64,000 nucleotides of DNA from Bellilinea sp040754815 (GTDB lineage: Bacteria > Chloroflexota > Anaerolineae > Anaerolineales > Anaerolineaceae): assembly GCA_040754815.1 (NCBI GenBank), contig JBFMBX010000003.1, forward strand, positions 1 through 64,000, read 5' to 3'. Position numbers and translations under genes: made by a program. Positions 42,508-51,322 of the stretch are shown piece by piece; position 1 is the first letter of the stretch; the number at the start of each line of letters is the position of its first letter. Below the pieces are notes generated by a model. It was not told the DNA's origin, ran no database searches, and saw only the letters and a program-made list of their open reading frames with translations.

Positions 42508-43518
42508 CTATTGGATAAATTCCTCGGCGTAATGGCAAGCCACATAATGAGCGGGCTGGATTTCACGCAGGAGTGGCTCTTGCTCCGCGCAATCTGGCCG
42601 GGCAAAGGGACAGCGCGGATGGAAACGACAGCCCTTCGGCGGATTCAGCGGGCTGGGCACATCCCCGGGCAAGATCATCCGCTTGCGTCGGCTGCGTGGG
42701 TCGGGGATGGGGATTGCGGACATGAGTGCCTGGGTGTAAGGATGCAGAGGGAGGCGGAACAATTTATCACGGTCTGCCAGTTCTACGATTTTGCCTAAAT
42801 ACATGACTGCAACTCGGTCAGAAATATGCTCAACGACTGCCAGATTGTGGGCTACAAATAAATAGGTCAGACCAAATTCCCGCTGTAGATTGCGTAAAAT
42901 ATTGAGTACCTGCGCCTGAATGGAAACATCCAGCGCTGAGACAGGTTCATCCAGAACGATGAATTTGGGCTGTAAAATCAGGGCGCGGGCAATTCCAATG
43001 CGCTGGCGCTGACCGCCGGAAAACTCGTGCGGATAACGCATGGCGTGGTAGTCTTCCAACCCGACCTTTTTCAAAACAGCCAATACCCGCTCAAAACGTT
43101 CCTGTTCCGTGCCTATGTTGTGAATTTTCAACCCTTCGGCTATGGATTCACCGATTGGGAGGCGCGGGTCCAATGATGAATAAGGGTCCTGGAAAACAAT
43201 TTGAATATTACGGCGCATTTCTTTGAGTGCGTTTCCCTTGAGGTTGAGCAGGTCAACGCCGTCAAAATAAACGTGACCGCTGGTTGCCTTGATTAAGCCA
43301 AGCATGGTGTGACCGACGGTTGTTTTTCCACACCCCGATTCACCTACCAGTCCAAGAGTTTCGCCTTTTCGTATTGTAAAACTCACCCCGTCAACCGCTT
43401 TTACATGGGCGACGACTCGTTTGAGTACACCTCCGTAAACTGGATAGTACTTAACCAGATCTTTAACGACGACAAGATCTTCGGAAGGTTGTGGAGTTTT
43501 TTCAGTGAGAGCGTTCAT
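42508..43518 (-). CDS. Peptide ABC transporter ATP-binding protein, DppF/OppF type
   Basis: 336 aa. Walker A GLVGESGCGKTT, signature SGGQRQRIGIARAL, Walker B FIVLDEPVSALDVSIQ, and the C-terminal oligopeptide-transporter extension with GCRFHPRCPFARPDC. It is the last gene of the dpp-like operon and pairs with the DppD-type ATPase 18 nt upstream. AAGGG is 6 nt before the ATG. Confidence 0.95.
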   Translation of the reverse strand: MNALTEKTPQPSEDLVVVKDLVKYYPVYGGVLKRVVAHVKAVDGVSFTIRKGETLGLVGESGCGKTTVGHTMLGLIKATSGHVYFDGVDLLNLKGNALKEMRRNIQIVFQDPYSSLDPRLPIGESIAEGLKIHNIGTEQERFERVLAVLKKVGLEDYHAMRYPHEFSGGQRQRIGIARALILQPKFIVLDEPVSALDVSIQAQVLNILRNLQREFGLTYLFVAHNLAVVEHISDRVAVMYLGKIVELADRDKLFRLPLHPYTQALMSAIPIPDPRSRRKRMILPGDVPSPLNPPKGCRFHPRCPFARPDCAEQEPLLREIQPAHYVACHYAEEFIQ

Positions 43519-43536
43519 CCATGTCCCTTTCTACGA

Positions 43537-44562
43537 TTATGGCTTCAGCGGCGCAGAGTGGCCATCACTATCCTGATACAACCAGCACCGCACCAGATGG
43601 TTCGATTTTTCTACCGGTTGAAGATCAGGATCAACTACCTGGCAGATTTCCAATCCATAAGCCTGCCGTGCAGTGCATCGCGGGGCAAAACGGCAGCCGG
43701 GTGGCAAATCCACCAGATTGGGTACATTACCCGGAATGGTAGCGAGTTCTTCTTTGATTTGACCTAAAACCGGCACCGATTCGATCAAACCCTGCGTGTA
43801 GGGGTGGCGCGGGTTGCTGAATAGGGTAGCCACATCAGCCTGTTCGACAATACGACCGGCGTACATTACCGCGACGCGGTCAGCCATTTCGGCGATCACC
43901 CCAAGGTCGTGGGTGATGAGGATCACGGCCGTGCCGGTGCGATTACGCAACTCACGCATGAGGTCCAGAATTTGCGCCTGAATGGTGACATCCAGAGCAG
44001 TGGTGGGTTCGTCGGCGATCAGCAATTGTGGGTTGAGCGCCAGCGCCATGGCAATCATCACTCGTTGAGCCTGACCGCCTGACATTTCATGGGGGTAAGC
44101 GTTGATTTTTCGATGAACATCAGGAATTCCCACCATTTGGAGCAGTTCCAGGGTTCGTTTTTGTAATTCCTGTTTACTCAATGCACTGTGAATTTTTAAT
44201 ACCTCACTGATTTGCTCGCCTATGGTGAAAACCGGGTTGAGGCTGGTTTGTGGTTGCTGGAAAATCATTGAGATATTTTTACCCCGTACCTGTGCCATTT
44301 CTTTTTCGGGTATTTCCAGCAGGTTTTTTCCATCAAATATAATTTTTCCCTCCATGATTTTTCCGGGAGATTCAATTAATCTCATTATGGAAAGTGAGGT
44401 AACACTTTTCCCGCACCCCGATTCACCCACCAGACCCAGTATTTCGCCGGGATAGACTTCAAAATCCACCCCGTCAACGGCTTTGACGATGCCATCATCG
44501 GTAAAATAATAGGTTTTGAGATTTTTCACTTGCAACAGTGGTGTTGAATTTGTATGGATCAT
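43537..44562 (-). CDS. Peptide ABC transporter ATP-binding protein, DppD/OppD type
   Basis: 341 aa from ATG 44562; the frame runs to 44649 but those residues overlap the permease gene. Walker A GLVGESGCGKSV, signature SGGQAQRVMIAMAL, Walker B LLIADEPTTALDVTIQ, and the C-terminal GCRFAPRCTARQ cysteine region typical of this family. No ribosome site stands out, so translation is probably coupled to the upstream permease, which ends 19 nt away. Confidence 0.95.
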   Translation of the reverse strand: MIHTNSTPLLQVKNLKTYYFTDDGIVKAVDGVDFEVYPGEILGLVGESGCGKSVTSLSIMRLIESPGKIMEGKIIFDGKNLLEIPEKEMAQVRGKNISMIFQQPQTSLNPVFTIGEQISEVLKIHSALSKQELQKRTLELLQMVGIPDVHRKINAYPHEMSGGQAQRVMIAMALALNPQLLIADEPTTALDVTIQAQILDLMRELRNRTGTAVILITHDLGVIAEMADRVAVMYAGRIVEQADVATLFSNPRHPYTQGLIESVPVLGQIKEELATIPGNVPNLVDLPPGCRFAPRCTARQAYGLEICQVVDPDLQPVEKSNHLVRCWLYQDSDGHSAPLKP

Positions 44563-44581
44563 AGTTATCAATTCGGCGAAT

Positions 44582-45520
44582 TTATTTTTGATGAGTAAGA
44601 CGCGGGTCAATGGCATCACGCAAGCCGTCACCCAGCAGGTTGAAGGCAAGCACGGTTATCATAATTGCTGCGCCGGGGAAGAAAACAAGATGCGGAGCAG
44701 TAAAGACCTGGTTCCGTTCGGTTCCGAGCATCGTACCCCATTCGGGGGTGGGGGGTTGTGCACCCAATCCCAGAAACGAAAGTGCGGCCGCATCCAGGAT
44801 GGCGGTGCCGATACCCAGCGTGCCCTGAACGATAAGGGGAGGAATGGCATTGGGGAGAATGCGCCGCAAGAGAATATGGAAGTGACTGCCACCAAGGGCA
44901 TGGGAAGCGGCAACATAAGCCTGTTCCTTGACGGATAAAACACTGGCACGCACCACACGGGCATAAACCGGTATGGCTACGATGGCAATGGCCAGCAGGG
45001 CGTTTTCGAGACCGGGACCAAGCACCGAAACGATGGTAATTGCAAGTAAAAGGGATGGGAAAGCCATCAGAACATCCATCAAACGCATGATGATGTTATC
45101 CCACCAGCCTCCAAAGTAACCGGAAATTGCTCCCAGCAACGTACCAACGATAATGGCAAATGTCACTGTTGTAAATCCAACGTAAAGTGAATATCGAGAG
45201 CCATAGAGGACGCGGCTGAATTGATCGCGAACGTTGCCATCCACTCCCATGATATGCTGAGGGCGATCTCGGGGGCAACCCAGCAGGTGAATGCAGGGAG
45301 CCTCGCGTTTGTTGATATCTTCAACACCAATCAGGGGTTGGATTGGATCGTAAGGGGCAATTACTTCGGCAAAAATGGCAATAAGGATAAGAAAACCGAG
45401 CAAAGCCATGCCGAATATTGCCGAGCGCTGGCGAAAGATGCGCCTTAAAGTCAGGCGCCACAGACTGTTGGAGCGGTAGTCTTTCGGTTGAATGCCGTTT
45501 GCTTTTAGATCTGCTACCAT
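44582..45520 (-). CDS. Peptide ABC transporter permease, DppC/OppC type
   Basis: 312 aa with six membrane segments. N-terminal OppC-like region (RQRSAIFGMALLGFLILIAIFAEVIAPYDP) and the permease signature with the EAA loop (AASHALGGSHFHILLRRILPNAIPPLIV). It has an insert of about 30 aa between the first helix and the core that holds two cysteines (CIHLLGCPRD). It follows dppB by 22 nt. Confidence 0.95.
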   Translation of the reverse strand: MVADLKANGIQPKDYRSNSLWRLTLRRIFRQRSAIFGMALLGFLILIAIFAEVIAPYDPIQPLIGVEDINKREAPCIHLLGCPRDRPQHIMGVDGNVRDQFSRVLYGSRYSLYVGFTTVTFAIIVGTLLGAISGYFGGWWDNIIMRLMDVLMAFPSLLLAITIVSVLGPGLENALLAIAIVAIPVYARVVRASVLSVKEQAYVAASHALGGSHFHILLRRILPNAIPPLIVQGTLGIGTAILDAAALSFLGLGAQPPTPEWGTMLGTERNQVFTAPHLVFFPGAAIMITVLAFNLLGDGLRDAIDPRLTHQK

Positions 45521-45542
45521 TTTTTACACCATGGAGTTGGGA

Positions 45543-46622
45543 TTATTCGAGTCGAATTCGCGGGTCAATAAATACATAGGATAGATCAACAAGTAGATTG
45601 GCAATCACATAACCGGCAGCGATAACCACGGTGAATGCCTGAATGATGGGGAAATCGCGAGCCGTAATCGCTTCGAAGAGAATACGCCCTACACCCGCCA
45701 GACCGAATATCGTTTCAGTCAACACTGCTCCGGCGAAAAGGGTGCCAACCTGAATGCCAATAATTGTAACAATGGGCAATAGGGCGTTGCGGAAGGCATG
45801 TTTGAAAATCACAGTGCCTCGCAACAAACCTTTGGCCCGCGCTGCACGGATGTAGTCCTGCTTTAATACCTCGAGCATGGCAGAACGTGTCATGCGGGCG
45901 ATGATGGCCAGCGGAATTGTACTGAGGGCGAGTGATGGCAAAATGAGATGCTGGATTGCATCTTTCAGTACCGCCCAATCTCTGGTAATGATGGAATTGA
46001 AAATATAGAGATTGCCGATGAATTCAACCAAATGATAACGGAACGATTCTTTGGGGAATTCCCATCCCCATACTTCATAAAATGGGACACTGACAATTCC
46101 TGCCGATAATCTGCCGGTAGGGGGTAGCCAGAAGGGAGTATCTTTGAGCAGCAAGGCAAAAACGTAAGCCAGAATCAAACCCAGCCAGTAAACCGGCATA
46201 GAAACACCAATGTTTGCCCCTATCATTGTAATCACATCAATAATCGAGTTGCGCTTAATAGCAGAGAGGATGCCGGCAGGAATACCTACCAGAATGGCAA
46301 TCATCAATGCGCTAAATCCCAGTTCAATGGTTGTAGGCAGACGCTCAATCAGAATAATGGTCACAGGGCGGCTGAAGCGGATGGACATACCGAAATCGCC
46401 TTTGAGCACATTGCCCATGTAAATTCCCAATTGAACGGGGATGGGCTTATCCAGACCATACTGGGCGCGAAACCGGTCACACACCTCAGCCGTTGCTTTT
46501 TCACCCAGCATGGCTTTGCACGGATCGCCCGGAATCATGCGTGATAGGGTAAATGTCACGATTAAAATCCCAACCATGACCGGGATTGCCAGTAACAAGC
46601 GGCGAATTGTATAAGCAATCAT
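45543..46622 (-). CDS. Peptide ABC transporter permease, DppB/OppB type
   Basis: 359 aa. The N-terminus MIAYTIRRLLLAIPVMVGILIVTF and SRMIPGDPCKAMLG are typical of DppB, as is the EAA loop YIRAARAKGLLRGTVIFKHAFRNALLPIV. A longer periplasmic loop (about residues 165-225) is seen compared with E. coli DppB. AAGGG precedes the ATG. A hairpin separates it from the binding-protein gene. Confidence 0.95.
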   Translation of the reverse strand: MIAYTIRRLLLAIPVMVGILIVTFTLSRMIPGDPCKAMLGEKATAEVCDRFRAQYGLDKPIPVQLGIYMGNVLKGDFGMSIRFSRPVTIILIERLPTTIELGFSALMIAILVGIPAGILSAIKRNSIIDVITMIGANIGVSMPVYWLGLILAYVFALLLKDTPFWLPPTGRLSAGIVSVPFYEVWGWEFPKESFRYHLVEFIGNLYIFNSIITRDWAVLKDAIQHLILPSLALSTIPLAIIARMTRSAMLEVLKQDYIRAARAKGLLRGTVIFKHAFRNALLPIVTIIGIQVGTLFAGAVLTETIFGLAGVGRILFEAITARDFPIIQAFTVVIAAGYVIANLLVDLSYVFIDPRIRLE

Positions 46623-46684
46623 TGATTTCCCTTACCGTTGATTTGCAACTAAATGGGCAACTTTTTTATGAAAAATTATAGGGT

Positions 46685-46730
46685 GCGCGGGAAAGGCGAT
46701 GCTCCATTTCGAGAACCGTCTTTCCCGCGC
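46685..46730 (-). terminator. Hairpin between the binding-protein and permease genes
   Basis: GCGCGGGAAAG (46685-46695) is exactly complementary to 46720-46730 with a 24-nt loop. In the minus direction it is followed by ACCCTATAATTTTT, a weak T-tract. It is probably an attenuating or mRNA-stabilising element that keeps expression of the binding protein above that of the permeases. Confidence 0.6.
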
Positions 46731-46767
46731 GTTTGTCATTTCATCTTACTTGAAGTGGCCTGAGAAG

Positions 46768-48516
46768 TTACTCTTCAGCCGCGGGGGCATTCATCAGACC
46801 CCACAGGTAACTGAAGTACTCGAAGGCCCCGGTGTTGCCGATGTGCAGCGGATGCGCAGCATCCCAGGCGACCACCCAGGACATGACCACATCATTGGCA
46901 TCGAAGGCCGAGCCGTCATGGAATTTGACATTGGGCCGCAGGTTGCAGGTCCACTCGGTGAGGTCTTCGTTGGGGGTACAATCGGTTGCCAGAGCGGGTT
47001 TGACTTCCGTGCCGCCGACTTCGTAGGCCAGCAGAGATTCCAGTACCTGTTCGCAGGCGCGCAGGCTTTCACCATCGGTTTCATCGCCACAGTAGAGCGA
47101 GATGGGTTCGGCGTTTTGCATCCAGACGAAGGTTGAGCGGCCGCCGGGATCCATCACTGCAAAGTACTCATTGCCCAGCGGGCTGGCATGTCCACCCACA
47201 ACATCGGCGCGGTAAGCCACACCGGAACCGCCGTGAGCAATCGGCACCATCGGTACCAGTTCTTTGATCTTATTATTGGCCTGTTCATAGATGGGAGTTG
47301 CTTCCTCAGGATCGGCGATGCGGGCACCCTGTTCGAGCAATTCATAGATTTCCGGGAACGGATTACCAAATTGCGGGTTGGCACGACCGAAGTGGAAATC
47401 GAGGAAGTTTGTAATGTGGGGGTAGTCTGCGCCCCACCCCAGCAGGTAAAGGCCATCGAGACGGCCGCTGGTGGATTCATCAATGAAGGCTCCACTTTCC
47501 ATCACTACAATTTCGGCATCAATGTTGAGGTTTTCTTTCAGTTGAGCCTGAATGTCGGTTGCTACCAGACCGGGTTCGGGGAGATAACCGCGGAACACAT
47601 CACGGTAGTAGATTTTAGTCTGGAATCCATTCGGGTAACCGGCTTGAGCGAGAAGCTCACGAGCTTGTTCGGGGTCGAATTCATACCATTCTTCACCCAC
47701 GCAGCCGTTCGGGATGGAGCAAGGAGTGAAATGGGAAGCGACCGATGAACCGGCGGGGTAGAAGTTATCCACAATGCGCTGGCGGTCAATACCCATGGCA
47801 ATCGCTTTGCGAACTTCCAGTTTATCGAAAGGTTCGAAGGTATTGGTCATGCCGAGGTAAAAGGTATTGAGCGCTTCACGTTCGATGAGTTGAAGATTGG
47901 GATCATTGCGAATGACCTCAAAATCATCGGGGCTGGGGTTGTCAATACCGTCAACCGTTCCGGACTGCAGTTCAAGCAGACGGGCGGCACCTTCCGCAGC
48001 CCAGCGGAACACCAGTGTTTCGGTTTTGGCTTTTTCACCCCAGTAGTCCTCGAAGCGTTTGAAAATAATGCTGTCGCCGCGGTTCCAGCTTTCCAGTACA
48101 TAGGGGCCAGTTCCGATGGGCTTTTCCAGAATCTGGCGATTTTCCATGGCGGCTTCAATCCATTCTTTTGGCTGGATTGCAAAAGCGGTAAAGGCGGCCT
48201 TGGATTCGAAAGCCGGATCGGGAACACAGAGGGTGAAGCGTACGGTCAATTCATCCACTGCTGCGATCTCTTTGATGATGCCGTTGTAGTTCTCGCAGGT
48301 TTCCAGACCATACACCATGGGCTCAAATTCGGTCTGAGGTGGTGCGGTAGGTTCTTCCGGCGGCGTGGTCGGTTGTTCGGTAGGTTCTTCCGGCGGCGTG
48401 GTCGGTTGTTGTTCGGGGGGCTGGCTGGTCGGCGTGGCGGTCGGCTGACAGGCTGCCATTACCAGACTGGCGATTACCAATATCGCCAATACCCAAAAGA
48501 ATTTTTTGGCTTTCAT
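46768..48516 (-). CDS. Peptide-binding lipoprotein (SBP family 5), apparently circularly permuted
   Basis: 582 aa. Signal peptide with lipobox LVMAAC (C23), then a Thr/Pro/Glu-rich linker (24-62). The body belongs to the DppA/OppA family but the order of its parts is changed. It opens with the segment that normally follows the first 130 or so residues (IIKEIAAVDELTVRFTL, 80-96; PIGTGPYVLESW), runs through the usual C-terminal end (HASPLGNEYFAVMDP), and continues with the canonical N-terminal block: ESLLAYEVGGTEVKPALAT, LRPNVKFHDG (526-535) and DANDVVMSW. Several paired cysteines (C74/C97, C476/C488, C513/C524) could form disulfides. GGAGG lies 7 nt before ATG 48516. Confidence 0.92.
   Translation of the reverse strand: MKAKKFFWVLAILVIASLVMAACQPTATPTSQPPEQQPTTPPEEPTEQPTTPPEEPTAPPQTEFEPMVYGLETCENYNGIIKEIAAVDELTVRFTLCVPDPAFESKAAFTAFAIQPKEWIEAAMENRQILEKPIGTGPYVLESWNRGDSIIFKRFEDYWGEKAKTETLVFRWAAEGAARLLELQSGTVDGIDNPSPDDFEVIRNDPNLQLIEREALNTFYLGMTNTFEPFDKLEVRKAIAMGIDRQRIVDNFYPAGSSVASHFTPCSIPNGCVGEEWYEFDPEQARELLAQAGYPNGFQTKIYYRDVFRGYLPEPGLVATDIQAQLKENLNIDAEIVVMESGAFIDESTSGRLDGLYLLGWGADYPHITNFLDFHFGRANPQFGNPFPEIYELLEQGARIADPEEATPIYEQANNKIKELVPMVPIAHGGSGVAYRADVVGGHASPLGNEYFAVMDPGGRSTFVWMQNAEPISLYCGDETDGESLRACEQVLESLLAYEVGGTEVKPALATDCTPNEDLTEWTCNLRPNVKFHDGSAFDANDVVMSWVVAWDAAHPLHIGNTGAFEYFSYLWGLMNAPAAEE
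48345..48410. repeat. Two perfect 33-bp direct repeats in the lipoprotein linker
   Basis: Positions 48345-48377 and 48378-48410 are identical. In frame they encode two copies of an 11-residue Glu/Pro/Thr unit in the linker after the lipobox. Perfect identity suggests recent duplication and probable length variation among strains. Confidence 0.9.
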
Positions 48517-48936
48517 CACTACTCCTCCTTGGATTGTTTGAAAAAAAGAAACAGCTATGACGGTACAGATTTTTTATGTTTGGTGCGGTAACCACCTCCT
48601 TTGATTACTTTGGATAGGAAAGGGGAACTTAATGGATTATTATGCTTTATGTTAGATAAAAATGCAACCTTTTAAGCGATTTTCTATGGAAATTCTTTTA
48701 TGCCTTATTAAATCTGTGAATCTTACCTGATGAATTCATACAAAATAAGTATCATGAGAAATCTGCCTGATGATTTGAACTCCTCCTGCCGATTGAATTG
48801 TAATAACACTATCTGTGGTAAAAACGGCGAATTTTATTTTTGTGAATAAATGAACGGGGGAAATGAATTGTTTTTTCCGGGATGAAGAAAACGGTATAAT
48901 AATTATGACCTTAGAATGATTGAGGGCGGAACTTTG
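48517..48936. other. Intergenic region between divergent peptide-transporter and kinase genes
   Basis: About 420 nt, AT-rich. Besides the transporter promoter it holds TATAAT (48895-48900) upstream of the kinase gene, without a clear -35 at 16-18 nt. A minus-strand frame of 90 codons from GTG 48595 overlaps the lipoprotein gene and reads as its shadow. I saw no RNA gene or long hairpin. Confidence 0.5.
48639..48667 (-). promoter_or_regulatory. Promoter of the peptide-transporter operon
   Basis: On the minus strand TTGCAT (48667-48662), 17 nt and CATAAT (48644-48639). The leader would be about 115 nt. It contains an AAAGGAGGT near 48600 that has no start codon at a useful distance. Confidence 0.55.
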
Positions 48937-50538
48937 ATGAATGAGACCAGAATTCTTGTTGTGGATGACGATCCGGCAATTTTAAGGCTTTGCCAGCGCA
49001 TATTAGAGCGGCACGGCTTTATGGTGCAAACGGCTGCCAGTGCAAAAGAAGCTCTTCTTGAAGCCGAAAAGTCCAGATACGATCTGTTGATTACAGATAT
49101 TCGAATGCCATTGATGGATGGTTTTGAGTTGGCAAGCCGTTTTCGCCACATTCATTCGGATTCAGCCATTATTCTAATAACCGGTTTCGGCAGTGTTGAA
49201 ACTTCCATTCAAGCATTGCGAAAAGGGGTGGATGGCTTACTGGTCAAACCGTTCGAATCTTCCAAAGAATTAATCGAAACGGTTACGCACGTTTTGGAAA
49301 ACCGTCGGATTCAGCAAGATGCTGCTCGTTTGAAGGTTCTCCGTCCTTTGTTCGAGATAATTGAACAGATATACAGTCTGACGGATTATGAAGCGCTGAC
49401 CGCTTACCTCAGAAACCTGACTAAAAATATGTTCAATGTTACCGAATCCGGCGTATATCGCTTCGAGGAAGATGATCAAAGGTGGAGACTGGTTTTCGGA
49501 ATTGATTTGAACTCCTTTATCCAACCTCAGCAACTCGATTTTGACCAGATTGTTAATGATTTAGGCAATGATTCCAATCGAATTATCCAAACCTTTCAGT
49601 TAAAAGATTATGTTTTGAGGAATTTTCTGAACCAGAAAAAATTAGAAATTTTCATCATCCCGGTATTTCGGAATAAATCGAAATATCTTTTGTATTTTTT
49701 ATGTCCACATCAGTTTGGTAAATTCTCGGAAGCCGATCTGGAAATGATGGCCATCTTCTCCCGTCAGGCTGTAATTGCAATGGAAAATGCTGTCCTCTAT
49801 CAGAACCTTGAAAAAATGATTATCCAATCCGAGGAAACTCATAAAGCGATGCTGATGGCTGAGAAAATGGGAGCCTTGGGAAGATTGATGGGAAGCCTCG
49901 CCCATGAGATGAATAACCCACTTCAGGCGGTGCGGAATTGTTTGCATTTATCCTTACGGGAGGATATTACCCGCGAACAACAGCGGGAATATCTGAATCT
50001 GGCTGCCATGGAGATAGAACGCCTTTCTTCGCTGGCGCAAAATACGCTGACCTTCTACCGTGGTAACGATTTTGAGCGAAAGCGTTCGGAATTAATCCCT
50101 GTGATAGAACTGGTAATAGAACTGGTGAAACCCCAATTACAAGAACAAGGTATTGAGTTGATTTGTGATTTTCCGGCCCAGTCTATCCAAATTGAAATGG
50201 TACAAAGCCAGATCCAGCAGATAATCTTAAACGGATTGCTCAACTCAATGGAAGCATTGAAAGACCAGCCTTCACCGCGGAAGATCTGGCTTGAAATTGA
50301 CTATCAAAATCCACGGAAAGTTATATTGTCTATAGAAGATAATGGCCGTGGTATTCCACCCGAATTGGAAGAGAAAGTTTTTGAGCCATTTTTCTCCACC
50401 CGGCAAGGGGGAACCGGTTTGGGGCTTTCGGTTTGTTATGAGCTGGTGGTGGATGTGCATAAAGGTGATATTCGCTTTGTGCCGCCGTTACACGGGAACG
50501 GTGCCCGTTTGCAAATCACACTGCCCACGCAGGGATAG
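48937..50538 (+). CDS. Receiver-GAF-histidine kinase
   Basis: 533 aa, no membrane segment. Residues about 4-118 are a receiver domain (VVDDDP, LLITDIRMPLMDG, LVKPFES); about 140-300 a GAF-like region; then HisKA with the phosphoacceptor in GSLAHEMNNPLQAVRN and HATPase with NGLLNSMEAL, EDNGRGIPPE and GGTGLGLSV. The order, receiver first, is that of hybrid kinases that take phosphate from elsewhere. ATG 48937 follows GGGCGGA; the frame extends 7 codons upstream. The regulator gene 5 nt downstream is the likely partner. Confidence 0.93.
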   Translation: MNETRILVVDDDPAILRLCQRILERHGFMVQTAASAKEALLEAEKSRYDLLITDIRMPLMDGFELASRFRHIHSDSAIILITGFGSVETSIQALRKGVDGLLVKPFESSKELIETVTHVLENRRIQQDAARLKVLRPLFEIIEQIYSLTDYEALTAYLRNLTKNMFNVTESGVYRFEEDDQRWRLVFGIDLNSFIQPQQLDFDQIVNDLGNDSNRIIQTFQLKDYVLRNFLNQKKLEIFIIPVFRNKSKYLLYFLCPHQFGKFSEADLEMMAIFSRQAVIAMENAVLYQNLEKMIIQSEETHKAMLMAEKMGALGRLMGSLAHEMNNPLQAVRNCLHLSLREDITREQQREYLNLAAMEIERLSSLAQNTLTFYRGNDFERKRSELIPVIELVIELVKPQLQEQGIELICDFPAQSIQIEMVQSQIQQIILNGLLNSMEALKDQPSPRKIWLEIDYQNPRKVILSIEDNGRGIPPELEEKVFEPFFSTRQGGTGLGLSVCYELVVDVHKGDIRFVPPLHGNGARLQITLPTQG

Positions 50539-50543
50539 CGAGC

Positions 50544-51320
50544 ATGGCAAGGATTTTGATTGTAGATGACGAAGATGCTGCGCGCATCACATTGCTGAGA
50601 ATTTTGCAATTGGAAGGTTTTGACGCAGATGGCGTGGAAAATGGCACGGCGGCATTGCAGGCATTGACGCGTTTGAATTACGACTTAATCCTATTGGATT
50701 TACGCATGCCGGATATTTCGGGCATTCAAGTGCTGGAAGAGGTGGCAGCGAAATATCCCGGCCTGAAAGTGATTATTCTAACTGCTCATGGGAGTTTTGA
50801 AACTGCGGTGCAGGCCTTGCGTTTAAAAGTTGCCGATTACCTGCTCAAACCGGTTTCACCGGAAGTCATTATCGGTAGTATACGGCAAGCGCTTCAGGAG
50901 GATGAAGCAAATCGCAGGGGACGACTTGTGCTGGAACAACGGATGGAATACATGACGGTCAGTGAATCTTCGAAGGGAGAAAACACGCTTTTGCGTCTCT
51001 CCAATGGTATTCAAATAGATTTAATGCGCCGAACAATTTCCTGGGAGGATAAGATTCTCAACCTTACTCCGAATGAGGGTAAGATCATGGGGGTTTTGCT
51101 GGCAAACCATGCCCTGGTGATACGGCATCAGGATTTGGTTCGACAGGTATACGGTTACCGTCTGGGGGCTGAGGAATCGGCGAAAATACTACGGCCGGTT
51201 TTTTCCCGCCTCAACCGCAAACTTGCAGCCGTGCCGGGCGGTGAACGGTGGATTCGGAATGTGCGCGGCGCCGGTTATGTATTGGAAATTGAAGATCGGG
51301 AAAGCAGTGTGATTGGCTGA
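50544..51320 (+). CDS. OmpR/PhoB-family response regulator
   Basis: 258 aa. Receiver domain (VDDEDAARI, LILLDLRMPDISG with the phospho-Asp, LTAHGSF, LLKPVSP) followed by a winged-helix DNA-binding domain (LNLTPNEGKIMGVLLAN, HQDLVRQVYGY, ILRPVFSRLNRKL, WIRNVRGAGYVLE). It begins 5 nt after the kinase gene, so they form one two-component system. Its targets cannot be told from the window; the divergent peptide transporter is a candidate. The stop lies 2 nt from the convergent transporter gene. Confidence 0.94.
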   Translation: MARILIVDDEDAARITLLRILQLEGFDADGVENGTAALQALTRLNYDLILLDLRMPDISGIQVLEEVAAKYPGLKVIILTAHGSFETAVQALRLKVADYLLKPVSPEVIIGSIRQALQEDEANRRGRLVLEQRMEYMTVSESSKGENTLLRLSNGIQIDLMRRTISWEDKILNLTPNEGKIMGVLLANHALVIRHQDLVRQVYGYRLGAEESAKILRPVFSRLNRKLAAVPGGERWIRNVRGAGYVLEIEDRESSVIG

Positions 51321-51322
51321 AT

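Noticed and set aside
42312..42518. Plus-strand frame of 68 codons with an internal protein repeat (and the minus-strand frame 42330-42605)
   Set aside because: Both simply read through the tRNA-His gene and its derived tandem repeats; the apparent protein repeat is the DNA repeat, and no ribosome site supports either start.
48323..48595. Minus-strand frame with AGGAGGT directly before a GTG
   Set aside because: The spacing between the Shine-Dalgarno-like sequence and the GTG is only 1-2 nt, and most of the frame is an out-of-frame reading of the lipoprotein signal and linker repeats.
48904..48918. Four-codon leader peptide (ATG ACC TTA GAA TGA) upstream of the kinase gene
   Set aside because: Too short to judge, no ribosome site, and no attenuator hairpin follows; likely chance.
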